DNA of 15,991 nucleotides from Gammaproteobacteria bacterium (lineage in GTDB: Bacteria > Pseudomonadota > Gammaproteobacteria > UBA6429). The notes below the pieces were generated by a model that made no database searches, had not been told where the DNA came from, and saw nothing but the letters and a program-made list of their open reading frames with translations. Within the stretch, counting starts at the first letter, position 1; each line of letters opens with the position of its first letter. The position numbers were made by a program, and so were the translations under genes. The stretch is from contig QIKU01000202.1 of assembly GCA_003232015.1 (NCBI GenBank), forward strand, positions 1 through 15,991, given 5' to 3'. Of the stretch, positions 1 through 4,715 are shown one piece after another.

Positions 1-330
1 ACACTGGATAGAGAAGTCGCCCATTTAAAAGACGAACTGATGCCACGTTATGCCAATATGATTTACAACGGCTACTGGTGGTCACCCGAACGTGAAATGA
101 TGCAAACGATGATTGATGCATCGCAAGTAACTGTTAACGGTGAAGTACGTTTAAAACTTTATAAAGGCAATGTGGTTGTCGCTGGTCGGCAGTCGGCAAG
201 CAATAGTTTATTCGATGAAAACATTGCAACCTTTGAAGATGACCAGGGCGCATACGACCAGAAAGATGCAGCCGGGTTTATTAAGTTGAATGCATTGCGG
301 TTGAGAATAGCGGCACGAAAGAAAAAATAA
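1..330 (+). CDS. argG: Argininosuccinate synthase, C-terminal part (5' end outside window)
   Basis: This is the last 109 codons of argininosuccinate synthase, the cytoplasmic enzyme that condenses citrulline and aspartate with ATP to make argininosuccinate in arginine biosynthesis. The frame is open from base 1 (starting [13 protein letters not shown]) and ends in TAA at 328-330. Family-typical C-terminal stretches are visible: [13 protein letters not shown], the [16 protein letters not shown] strand region and [19 protein letters not shown] just before the terminal helix. The ATG at 40 is internal, not a start. The gene is followed by an intrinsic terminator and then by the cassette-like region, so argG appears to be the stable chromosomal neighbour of the accessory block. 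Assignment rests on recognised family sequence; the catalytic N-terminal domain is not in view. Confidence 0.93.
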   Translation, partial: TLDREVAHLKDELMPRYANMIYNGYWWSPEREMMQTMIDASQVTVNGEVRLKLYKGNVVVAGRQSASNSLFDENIATFEDDQGAYDQKDAAGFIKLNALRLRIAARKKK

Positions 331-340
331 GTAAGACAGG

Positions 341-372
341 GCAGTCATTGCGAGCGACAGCGCGGCAATCTG
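341..372. repeat. Fragment of a dispersed GTCATTGCGAGCG-type repeat
   Basis: The stretch starts GTCATTGCGAGCGACAGCG and continues CGGCAATCTGC. It resembles a palindromic intergenic repeat that I recall as widespread in bacterial chromosomes. Only one arm is present here, between the argG stop and its terminator. The family assignment is from memory of the consensus and is moderate at best. Confidence 0.45.
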
Positions 373-390
373 CTTTGTGCGAAATACATT

Positions 391-535
391 TAATCTAGCC
401 GTTTTATTCTAAAACGGCTTTTTTTATCCCAAATTATTAGTATTGGTTTCTCTATTGAGTTATCTTATGGCACAATGTTAGTGTGGATAAAGAACAAACG
501 AAAGTGGTCGTAAGATACGTTTTGTCAGGTATTAG
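391..535 (+). repeat. Leader repeat copy A (candidate attI / cassette-promoter segment)
   Basis: This segment is clearly homologous, at roughly three-quarters identity by eye, to 2977-3122. Shared blocks are the AATCTAGCC hairpin, AAATTATTA-TATTGG, TTATGGCACAATG, GATAAAG-ACAA and CGTTTTGTCAG. Homology stops at ATTAG (531-535), the equivalent of the GTTAG crossover-type motif at 3116-3120 in copy B. A possible promoter common to both copies is TTGG-T at 436-441 followed about 17 bases later by TATGGC. I infer an integron primary-site or cassette-promoter function from its position directly in front of cassette genes. No integrase gene is visible beside it. An ordinary duplicated intergenic region is the alternative. 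Confidence 0.55.
397..425 (+). terminator. Intrinsic terminator after argG
   Basis: A perfect 10-bp stem (AGCCGTTTTA at 397-406 paired with TAAAACGGCT at 410-419) has a 3-nt loop and is followed by a T run at 419-425. It lies 66 bases after the argG stop on the same strand. A homologous hairpin with two compensatory base-pair changes is present at 2983-3005, which supports a selected RNA or DNA structure. Confidence 0.8.
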
Positions 536-564
536 ACGGCGCGCCGTTTAAATCACTGTTATGT
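536..564 (+). other. Truncated attC-like 3' half (L'-R' arm)
   Basis: A perfect 12-bp palindrome, ACGGCGCGCCGT (536-547), is followed by TTAAATCACT and the core-site-like GTTATGT (558-564). The layout matches the 3' halves of the attC-like sites at 4716-4783 (GCGCGCCGCTTATTAG) and 1652-1712 (CAGCTTAAGCGTTAG). A matching 5' half (an R'' box) is absent, because the sequence joins directly to leader copy A. The cassette that starts at GTTATGT ends in ACACAAC (900-906), whose complement GTTGTGT differs from GTTATGT at one base, as expected for the two ends of one cassette. Confidence 0.5.
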
Positions 565-586
565 TTAAAAACAATGGAAAGAGAAA

Positions 587-865
587 ATGGGACATAAAAC
601 TAAAGTTCATGAATATTTTGATTCAATGTCAAATGAAGTTCTCGAATTCATTAGAGAGTCCGAATCCGGTTACGCCGAAGGGTGGGTTCCAGCAACATTT
701 ATAAAAGACCAACTTGGTTTAAAGTTATCAGCATACCCACAAGGCAATAAAATAGACAATAAAACGGGCTGGTTATTTTCTACAATTGCACGCCATTTAC
801 AAGATAAAGACTTAGTAGAATTCTCTAGTAACGGAAGCAGATCATTTTATAGAAGTAAGCATTAA
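587..865 (+). CDS. Cassette protein, possible winged-helix fold, function unknown
   Basis: A 92-residue, soluble, cytoplasmic-looking protein with no signal peptide or membrane segment. I do not recognise a named family. The middle (GWVPATFIKDQLGLKLSAYP, about residues 32-51) followed by GWLFSTIARHLQDKDLVEF and a terminal RSFYR reads like a helix-turn-helix plus wing. In such folds a small regulator or nucleic-acid-binding module is common, but this is inference from pattern only. The start ATG at 587 follows a purine-rich GGAAAGAGAAA ribosome-binding region and is about 28 bases from the cassette core site GTTATGT. It is the first gene of the cassette array and is read in the same direction as argG. 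Its cassette end (ACACAAC at 900) has been invaded by a palindromic repeat fragment. Confidence 0.7.
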   Translation: MGHKTKVHEYFDSMSNEVLEFIRESESGYAEGWVPATFIKDQLGLKLSAYPQGNKIDNKTGWLFSTIARHLQDKDLVEFSSNGSRSFYRSKH

Positions 866-899
866 ACACATGAAACTGCTCAAGGTTAATGAATTAAAT

Positions 900-975
900 A
901 CACAACAATTAGCAACAATTAGGGTCAGAACACAGATACTGTAAGAAAAAACGCCAGGTTATTAAAGCGTTATGT
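900..975 (+). other. attC-like site of cassette 1, interrupted by repeat R1
   Basis: The left box ACACAAC (900-906) and right core AAAGCGTTATGT (964-975) bracket 76 bp. The segment between AACGCCAGG (950) and the core is plausible attC sequence, while 913-941 is repeat sequence also found elsewhere. The site is probably inactive, because the palindrome arm replaces most of the left inner arm. The next cassette begins at the second T of GTTATGT and its gene starts 17 bases after the core site. Confidence 0.5.
903..941 (+). repeat. Palindromic-repeat copy R1 (half copy) with 10-bp tandem duplication
   Basis: CAACAATTAG occurs twice in tandem (903-912 and 913-922) and runs into GGTCAGAACACAGATACTG (923-941). 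This is the left arm of the palindromic repeat found complete at 2850-2926, 3722-3771 and 4615-4666; the right arm is missing. It sits inside what looks like the attC of the first cassette, between its R'' box (ACACAAC, 900-906) and its core end (AAAGCGTTATGT, ending at 975). Confidence 0.7.
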
Positions 976-991
976 GTAAAAGGAAAACACA

Positions 992-1645
992 ATGAGAATT
1001 TTGCAAGTAAGAACTCAGAATAACTATGTACGGTTTAGTTGCCCGATATGTACTGTTAATTCTCTATGTGATATTCATTACATGAGCATACCAACGCACA
1101 TGGTTACTAACACACACATGTTGGTTTGTAGAGCATGTGGCCAAGGTTCTGTTTGGAAAATGTTTGATCGAAAGGATAATTTTAACTATAACTTACGCTT
1201 AGTTGAACCAATCCTTTCTGATGCACCTCCAGCAGCACCTGACATGCCAGAAGATGTAAAAGCTGATTATGATGAGGCTCGAATAGTAGTAAATCATTCC
1301 ACGAGAGCAGCGGCAGCACTTTTAAGATTAGCGTTACAGAAATTATGTCGCCACCTTGGTGAGCCGGGAGAGCATATTGATACTGATATACGCTCCCTTG
1401 CTAAAAAACCAGAAATCGGAGAACGTTTAATTCGAGCTGCGGATACATTAAGAATAACCGGTAATAATGCAGTTCACCCAGGCGAAATGAATGAAGAAGA
1501 CATAGATAATATTTCAAACGGTCTTTTTGAGTTGCTAAATTTAATTGTAAATGCTGCTATCTCTGAACCTAAAAAATGGGATGCAATGTATGAGGGACTA
1601 CCTGAGAAACCAAGAAAGGCCGCCGAGAAGAAAGATGGCCGTTGA
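992..1645 (+). CDS. Zinc-ribbon plus DUF4145 domain protein
   Basis: A 217-residue protein. The N-terminal ~70 residues carry two CxxC pairs (C17/C20 and C46/C49), consistent with a zinc ribbon. From about residue 85 it matches the DUF4145 pattern: PDMPEDVKADYDEAR, then an alanine/leucine-rich helix (AAAALLRLALQKLCRHLG), then TGNNAVHPGEM (about 156-166) and a C-terminal LFELLNLIVNAAI helix followed by LPEKPRKA. DUF4145 is a helical domain of unknown activity, often found alone in mobile regions or fused to restriction and other nucleic-acid enzymes. A role in defence or nucleic-acid handling is an inference only. The gene forms its own cassette, from GTTATGT (969) to ACATAAC (1652), and the two ends are exact reverse complements, so the cassette looks intact. 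Confidence 0.85.
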   Translation: MRILQVRTQNNYVRFSCPICTVNSLCDIHYMSIPTHMVTNTHMLVCRACGQGSVWKMFDRKDNFNYNLRLVEPILSDAPPAAPDMPEDVKADYDEARIVVNHSTRAAAALLRLALQKLCRHLGEPGEHIDTDIRSLAKKPEIGERLIRAADTLRITGNNAVHPGEMNEEDIDNISNGLFELLNLIVNAAISEPKKWDAMYEGLPEKPRKAAEKKDGR

Positions 1646-1651
1646 ATAATC

Positions 1652-1712
1652 ACATAACAATGCGCTCGTTCGGACGCTCCTTACGTCGCGTCGCACAGCT
1701 TAAGCGTTAGGA
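1652..1712 (+). other. attC site of cassette 2 (best-preserved)
   Basis: R'' box ACATAAC (1652-1658) and core TTAAGCGTTAGGA (1700-1712) bound 61 bp, close to the classical 59-base-element length. Its start (TAACAATGCGCTCGTTC) and end (CAGCTTAAGCGTTAG) closely resemble attC sites of resistance cassettes such as aadA. The interior carries complementary GACGC (1673-1677) and GCGTC (1688-1692). TCGTTCGGACGC recurs as TCATTCGGACGC in the degenerate site at 4716-4783. Confidence 0.8.
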
Positions 1713-1727
1713 AAATAAAGGTACACA

Positions 1728-2450
1728 ATGAAAGGAAGGGAACAACTTTTTAAGTACAAAGGGAATCGATGCGCTAGTTGTGGTACATCTGTAATTGATA
1801 TGGTTTTACGTTATGGAACATTCGATAGAATGTTAGAGTTTCATCACATAAAGCCCGATGAAAAAGCAAATGATTATAAAAACATTATTCGTAGAAACAT
1901 ATCAACTGAACAATTAGAAGAATTAGATAAGTGCGTATTATTATGTCGTAAATGCCATGGAATCATACATGCTCAAAATATAAATGGAACGTTAGAAGTT
2001 TCAATAGAATTCAATGGCAAAAAAATATCACAATCTCTTGAAGGTCAGCTAATTGTCGATAATTTAGATAAAGAAATAACTTTTGTTTCAAACCAAAAAC
2101 TATTAATAGAACCATATAGAGTATTAGTTGGAGATAAACCTGAACAAATATTATGCGCTCTTGAGCTTGAGACAAATGGTTTGCTTGCTTCTTTTTTAAA
2201 AGAAATTGAAATACATAAAACACTAAAAATATATTCAATAGATGGAAAAAGATTATTAGTGAAAGCTGAACATATAAAAGGTAGAGAATTAAAGTTATCC
2301 CAAGTAGTAGATTTTCCTATAATTATGATGGAATTAGGAAAAAACAAAGGAGATAAACCATATCTATGGTTGAGGAATGGCTTACTTCTGAATAAGAATG
2401 GAAGCATAGAATCAAAAGGGGTATTGAATTGCACCCTAAAATTAGTATGA
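1728..2450 (+). CDS. HNH endonuclease-like protein with unknown C-terminal domain
   Basis: A 240-residue protein. The N-terminal ~85 residues form an HNH module: a first zinc pair C15/C18 (CASC), FHHIKP with H39/H40 as the catalytic core, then a second pair C73/C76 in LLCRKCHGIIH with H77 and H81. Such domains cleave DNA in homing, restriction and defence systems. Residues ~88-240 are beta-rich by eye (alternating hydrophobics such as TLEVSIEFNG and LKIYSIDGKRLLVKAEH), with no family I recognise; the region could be a sensor or target-binding module. The gene is unusually AT-rich even for this region, which suggests recent acquisition. It is one cassette, starting at GTTAGGA (1706). Its attC begins at GCCTAAC (2457) but is cut by an IS fragment. 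Confidence 0.82.
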   Translation: MKGREQLFKYKGNRCASCGTSVIDMVLRYGTFDRMLEFHHIKPDEKANDYKNIIRRNISTEQLEELDKCVLLCRKCHGIIHAQNINGTLEVSIEFNGKKISQSLEGQLIVDNLDKEITFVSNQKLLIEPYRVLVGDKPEQILCALELETNGLLASFLKEIEIHKTLKIYSIDGKRLLVKAEHIKGRELKLSQVVDFPIIMMELGKNKGDKPYLWLRNGLLLNKNGSIESKGVLNCTLKLV

Positions 2451-2456
2451 AAAAAT

Positions 2457-2479
2457 GCCTAACACATATGAGCCGATCT
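2457..2479 (+). other. Left half of the attC of cassette 3, cut by an IS
   Basis: GCCTAAC (2457-2463) followed by ACATATGAGCCGATCT fits an attC R''-L'' arm and lies 6 bases after the HNH stop codon. Sequence identity with an attC ends at 2479, where the IS3-type end TGAGGCGTACCCCATT begins. No matching right half is found downstream. Confidence 0.6.
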
Positions 2480-2546
2480 TGAGGCGTACCCCATTTAACG
2501 GACATACATTTCTAAGTTAAACTAACAGAAATTGAGGTGTCTATAA

Positions 2547-2825
2547 ATGAGTAACAGAAAATATACAAAAGAGTTTAAATTGGATGCTGTTCGCTTAGCA
2601 TTGTCGAGTGAGCAGTCCCAGGCGCAAGTCGCTCGTGATCTGGGTATTAATGAACCCAGTCTTTACAATTGGATAAGCCAGTACCGTGGTGAAATTCTGG
2701 AAGATGAACATACACTTCCGCCAGAAAAAGAACTTGCTGCCCTTAAAAAAGAAGTGGTACAACTCAAACAAGAGCGAGAAATATTAAAAAAGGCGGCAGC
2801 CTACTTCGCGAGACACCAAGCATAA
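2547..2825 (+). CDS. IS3-family transposase OrfA
   Basis: A 92-residue IS3-family OrfA. Residues ~1-50 (RKYTKEFKLDAVRLAL, then QAQVARDLGINEPSLYNWI) form the HTH that binds the terminal repeats. Residues ~60-85 (PPEKELAALKKEVVQLKQER) are the leucine-zipper-like coiled coil used for multimerisation. The run A-AAA-AAG at 2786-2792, in phase with LKKA, is the classical -1 frameshift site through which OrfAB would be made. The ATG at 2547 lies 67 bases inside the IS end, the usual spacing. The protein may still be produced but has no functional OrfB partner here. Confidence 0.88.
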   Translation: MSNRKYTKEFKLDAVRLALSSEQSQAQVARDLGINEPSLYNWISQYRGEILEDEHTLPPEKELAALKKEVVQLKQEREILKKAAAYFARHQA

Positions 2826-2849
2826 GGTATCAATTTATTGATACACATC
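2792..2849 (+). pseudogene. Truncated IS3 orfB remnant
   Basis: In the -1 frame relative to orfA, reading from the slippery heptamer gives GGSLLRETPSIRYQFIDTHP. The RYQFID-H stretch resembles the beginning of IS3-family OrfB proteins. The frame then enters the palindromic repeat at 2850 and terminates shortly after. The integrase-core (DDE) domain is completely absent. Confidence 0.65.
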
Positions 2850-2926
2850 CAGGAACAATTAGGGTCAGAACACAGATACTGCTAATATTAGCAGTATCTG
2901 TGTTCTGACTCCGCTGACCGTTCCTG
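2850..2926 (+). repeat. Palindromic repeat copy R2
   Basis: A perfect 46-bp palindrome spans 2864-2909 (arms 2864-2886 and 2887-2909, centred on TAATATTA). Outside it, CAGGAAC (2850-2856) pairs with GTTCCTG (2920-2926), extending the potential cruciform. The left flank AACAATTAGG is shared with copies R1 and R4, and the right flank CCGCTGACC with R3. It has interrupted the IS3 orfB frame. It resembles a REP/MITE-type non-autonomous element; no RAYT-type transposase lies in the window. Confidence 0.85.
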
Positions 2927-2931
2927 TGTAG

Positions 2932-2968
2932 ATCCTGCTTACAGCGAAGGCGGGGGTAGGAATCCAGC
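2932..2968. repeat. Possible dispersed-repeat arm (CTGCTTACAGCGAAGG type)
   Basis: CCTGCTTACAGCGAAGGCGG followed by GGGTAGGAATCCAG resembles an intergenic repeat arm and shares the GGCGGG...ATCCAG pattern with the element at 11692-11810. It separates repeat R2 from leader copy B. Nothing coding is seen between 2850 and 3177. Confidence 0.35.
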
Positions 2969-2976
2969 TCTGTTTA

Positions 2977-3122
2977 TAATCTAGCCACTTTATTTTAAAG
3001 TGGCTTTTTTTTCCGCAAATTATTACTATTGGCTTGTTACCGAATAACATTATGGCACAATGCAGGTATGATAAAGGACAAGCTTAAAGTGCGGGTAATG
3101 TTCGTTTTGTCAGATGTTAGGT
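2977..3122 (+). repeat. Leader repeat copy B (candidate attI / cassette-promoter segment)
   Basis: This is the second copy of the segment at 391-535. It begins with the same hairpin and keeps TATTGG, TTATGGCACAATG, GATAAAG-ACAA and CGTTTTGTCAG. It ends in GTTAGGT (3116-3122), which fits the GTTRRRY recombination core. The brnT gene begins 56 bases later. The upstream flank is unrelated to that of copy A, so the repeated unit itself runs from the hairpin to GTTAG. Confidence 0.55.
2983..3012 (+). terminator. Terminator-like hairpin of leader copy B
   Basis: The stem AGCCACTTTA (2983-2992) pairs with TAAAGTGGCT (2996-3005) around a 3-nt loop, with T's at 3005-3012. Compared with 397-419, the GT/AC pairs have become AC/GT on both arms, so pairing is preserved despite sequence change. 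It could stop transcription from the upstream IS or cassettes. Confidence 0.72.
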
Positions 3123-3177
3123 GACATGCTGTCTGAATTACTATTAGCTTTCAATAATCAAAAAAGGAGAAATTTAA

Positions 3178-3486
3178 ATGGAGTTTGAATGGGATGAAAA
3201 TAAAAGGCTTAAAACATTAAGGGAAAGGAAAATTGATTTTGTAGATATGATTGATATTTGGGATGATCCTAAACGATAAGAAGTTAGAGATTATCGTCGC
3301 AATTATGATGAACCAAGATTTCAAATTATTGGGAAATCAAAGTTTAATATTTATTTTGTTGTATATGTAGTTCGAGTTTATGAAGAAGGTGAAGAAGTAA
3401 CACGAATAATTTCAGCAAGACGTGCAAATAAAAAAGAACGTGAGCTCTACGACAAAATGATATTTTCAGCGAGGGTAATAGGATGA
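3178..3486 (+). pseudogene. brnT: BrnT-type ribonuclease toxin, interrupted by a stop codon
   Basis: Reading from ATG 3178 gives MEFEWDENKRLKTLRERK then FVDMIDIWDDPKR, an in-frame TAA (3277-3279), then EVRDYRRNYDEPRFQIIGK and ISARRANKKERELYDK, ending in TGA at 3484-3486. The beginning (EWDENK), the DIWDDP and IIG segments and the terminal SARRA-KKERE-Y match the BrnT/DUF497 family of RelE-fold RNase toxins of about 90-100 residues. The upstream RBS AAAGGAGAAA is good. The last bases overlap the brnA start (ATGA), the usual toxin-first order of this family. The TAA would leave a 33-residue peptide, so the toxin is most likely inactive unless the stop is a sequencing error or is read through. 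Confidence 0.8.
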
Positions 3487-3716
3487 AAGAAAGAATAGTA
3501 CGTAGAACTAAAGAAGAAATAAAAAAGATGAAGGGGGGAACTGATCATGTTTATGTTCAGAATACATCTGATAAAGAAATAGAAAAACAAGTTAAAAATG
3601 ATGCAGACAGCTATATTCCAACAGATGAAGAATTGAAAGAATTTAAACAAGTTAACAAGGATGAAAATAATGAATGAAAAACTTAAAGAGCCAGAAAAGA
3701 AAACTGTTGTCAGAAT
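3483..3716 (+). pseudogene. brnA: BrnA antitoxin, frameshifted and truncated
   Basis: The open frame 3483-3677 encodes 64 residues (MKERIVRRTKEEIKKMKGGT ... DADSYIPTDEELKEFKQVNK), matching the toxin-neutralising N-terminal part of BrnA antitoxins. It stops at TGA 3675. In the +1 frame from about 3670 the sequence continues NEKLKEPEKKTVVRI, which looks like the first strand of the ribbon-helix-helix DNA-binding domain. That frame then enters palindromic repeat R3 at about 3717, so the rest of the domain is lost. A shift in the A-rich 3663-3682 stretch plus the repeat insertion explain both defects. A six-G run at 3533-3538 lies in frame and is not needed to explain the break. Confidence 0.68.
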
Positions 3717-3721
3717 AATCA

Positions 3722-3792
3722 GGGTCAGAACACAGATACTGCTAATATTAGCAGTATCTGTGTTCTGACCCCGCTGACCTTCCGCTGACCTT
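3722..3792 (+). repeat. Palindromic repeat copy R3 with 11-bp tandem duplication
   Basis: A perfect 50-bp palindrome occupies 3722-3771 (arms 3722-3746 and 3747-3771). Immediately after it CCGCTGACCTT is present twice in tandem (3771-3781 and 3782-3792). The repeat ends the brnA reading frame on its left, and its right side lies 13 bases before the DUF2971 start. No attC remains between those two genes, so a deletion probably accompanied or preceded the insertion. Confidence 0.87.
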
Positions 3793-3805
3793 TAAAAGGA
3801 TTTCT

Positions 3806-4552
3806 ATGGAATATCCAGAAGTAACAAGTCTATTTAAATATAGAGCTTTCAATGAGCATTCGCTTCAAGCAATAATCAATGAAGCTGTTTGGTTTGCAAC
3901 GCCTGGGTCATTTAACGATCCTTTTGATTGCGGTATATATATTGATGAGGAAAAAATGGAGGAGAGCATCAAAGTTGCTATTGAGGATACATATGCTGAA
4001 AATGAAATAAATTCTGATAAAATACCTCAAGATGAGTTAGGGGTGAGAGAAGAAGATAAACATGCTTTCCAAACAATGCGTAAATCAGTTTACGATTTAT
4101 TCCAATGTTCTGGAATTTATAGCTTAAGCAGTATAAATGACGATATTCTTATGTGGGCTCATTATGCTGATAGTCACTACGGGTTTTGTATCGAATATTC
4201 AAGATCTCCTGAAAATATTCTAGGAAAACAAGCGGAACCTGTAGAATATCAAAATGAATTACCTTCTTTATCCGCAAAAGATGTATCAAGTAGCGGAGGT
4301 GGTATACATAAATTATGGCTAACCAAATCAGTTCATTGGGAATATGAAAAAGAATGGAGAGTTATTAATCCGAAAGGTGGTGAAGCATTTCAATTTCCTT
4401 GTGATATAAAATCAATTATTTTCGGTTTAAAAATGAGAAAAAATAATAGATTTACAATTCGAAGGATACTTGAAAATCGCAATGTAATATTTAAAGAAGC
4501 TACTTTAGATAAGAGACAATTTGCTATACGTATATCAGATGTGCAGGCATAA
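3806..4552 (+). CDS. DUF2971 domain protein
   Basis: A 248-residue protein with the hallmarks of DUF2971: FKYRAF (10-15), WFATPGSFNDPFDC (29-42), SGIYSLSS, the conserved ILMWAHYADSHYGFCIEY (about 114-131), then WLTKSVHWEYEKEWRVI (171-187) and IIFGLKM. The conserved acidic, aromatic and histidine residues suggest an enzyme-like core. No activity is established to my knowledge, although members are frequent in mobile and defence-rich regions. No signal peptide or membrane helix is visible. The ATG at 3806 follows AAAAGGATTTCT, a usable RBS. Its stop overlaps the cassette-end box GCATAAC (4547-4553). The matching cassette start (GTTATGC) is not found upstream, where repeat R3 lies. Confidence 0.86.
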   Translation: MEYPEVTSLFKYRAFNEHSLQAIINEAVWFATPGSFNDPFDCGIYIDEEKMEESIKVAIEDTYAENEINSDKIPQDELGVREEDKHAFQTMRKSVYDLFQCSGIYSLSSINDDILMWAHYADSHYGFCIEYSRSPENILGKQAEPVEYQNELPSLSAKDVSSSGGGIHKLWLTKSVHWEYEKEWRVINPKGGEAFQFPCDIKSIIFGLKMRKNNRFTIRRILENRNVIFKEATLDKRQFAIRISDVQA

Positions 4553-4610
4553 CAAGCGACTGTGGTGTCAACCCCCCCCCAAAAATAAAGGACTACAAAG
4601 CCCATTGAAC
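4547..4610 (+). other. Degraded attC start and C9 homopolymer after the DUF2971 gene
   Basis: GCATAACAAGCGACTG (4547-4562) looks like an attC left arm. It continues into a run of nine C (4572-4580), an A-rich stretch and then repeat R4. No right-hand core site follows before the repeat. The C run may be length-variable, or a sequencing-sensitive site. Confidence 0.45.
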
Positions 4611-4685
4611 AATTAGGGTCAGAACACAGATACCGCTAATATTAGCAGTATCTGTGTTCTGACCCTGACGGATCCCTGACGGATC
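4611..4685 (+). repeat. Palindromic repeat copy R4 with 11-bp tandem duplication
   Basis: A 52-bp palindrome spans 4615-4666 with one mismatch (ATACCGC against the expected ATACTGC). The left flank AATTAGG matches R1 and R2. The right side is followed by a tandem pair of CCTGACGGATC (4664-4674 and 4675-4685), partly overlapping the palindrome edge. The tandem unit differs from the one at R3, so it may derive from the local target or from slippage. Confidence 0.85.
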
Positions 4686-4715
4686 CGAGTAATTCGGAGT
4701 CCAGCGAAACAGTCA

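Larger units (their letters stand above)
2480..2849 (+). mobile_element. IS3-family insertion sequence, 5' fragment
   Basis: The fragment starts at a TG-type left end (TGAGGCGTACCCCATTTAAC at 2480) and contains a complete orfA, the frameshift heptamer and only about the first 20 codons of the orfB frame. It then runs into palindromic repeat R2. No right terminal repeat is visible, so about two-thirds of a typical 1.2-1.3 kb element is missing. Because orfB encodes the DDE catalytic part, this copy cannot move on its own. Confidence 0.8.

Noticed and set aside
2011..2505. Minus-strand frames opposite the HNH gene
   Set aside because: They arise from its AT-rich sequence, lack domain signatures and conflict with the well-supported HNH frame.
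2850..4685. CRISPR array formed by the repeated AGGGTCAGAACACAGATAC units
   Set aside because: Spacing is irregular (hundreds of bases), units are full palindromes, genes lie between them and no cas gene is present.
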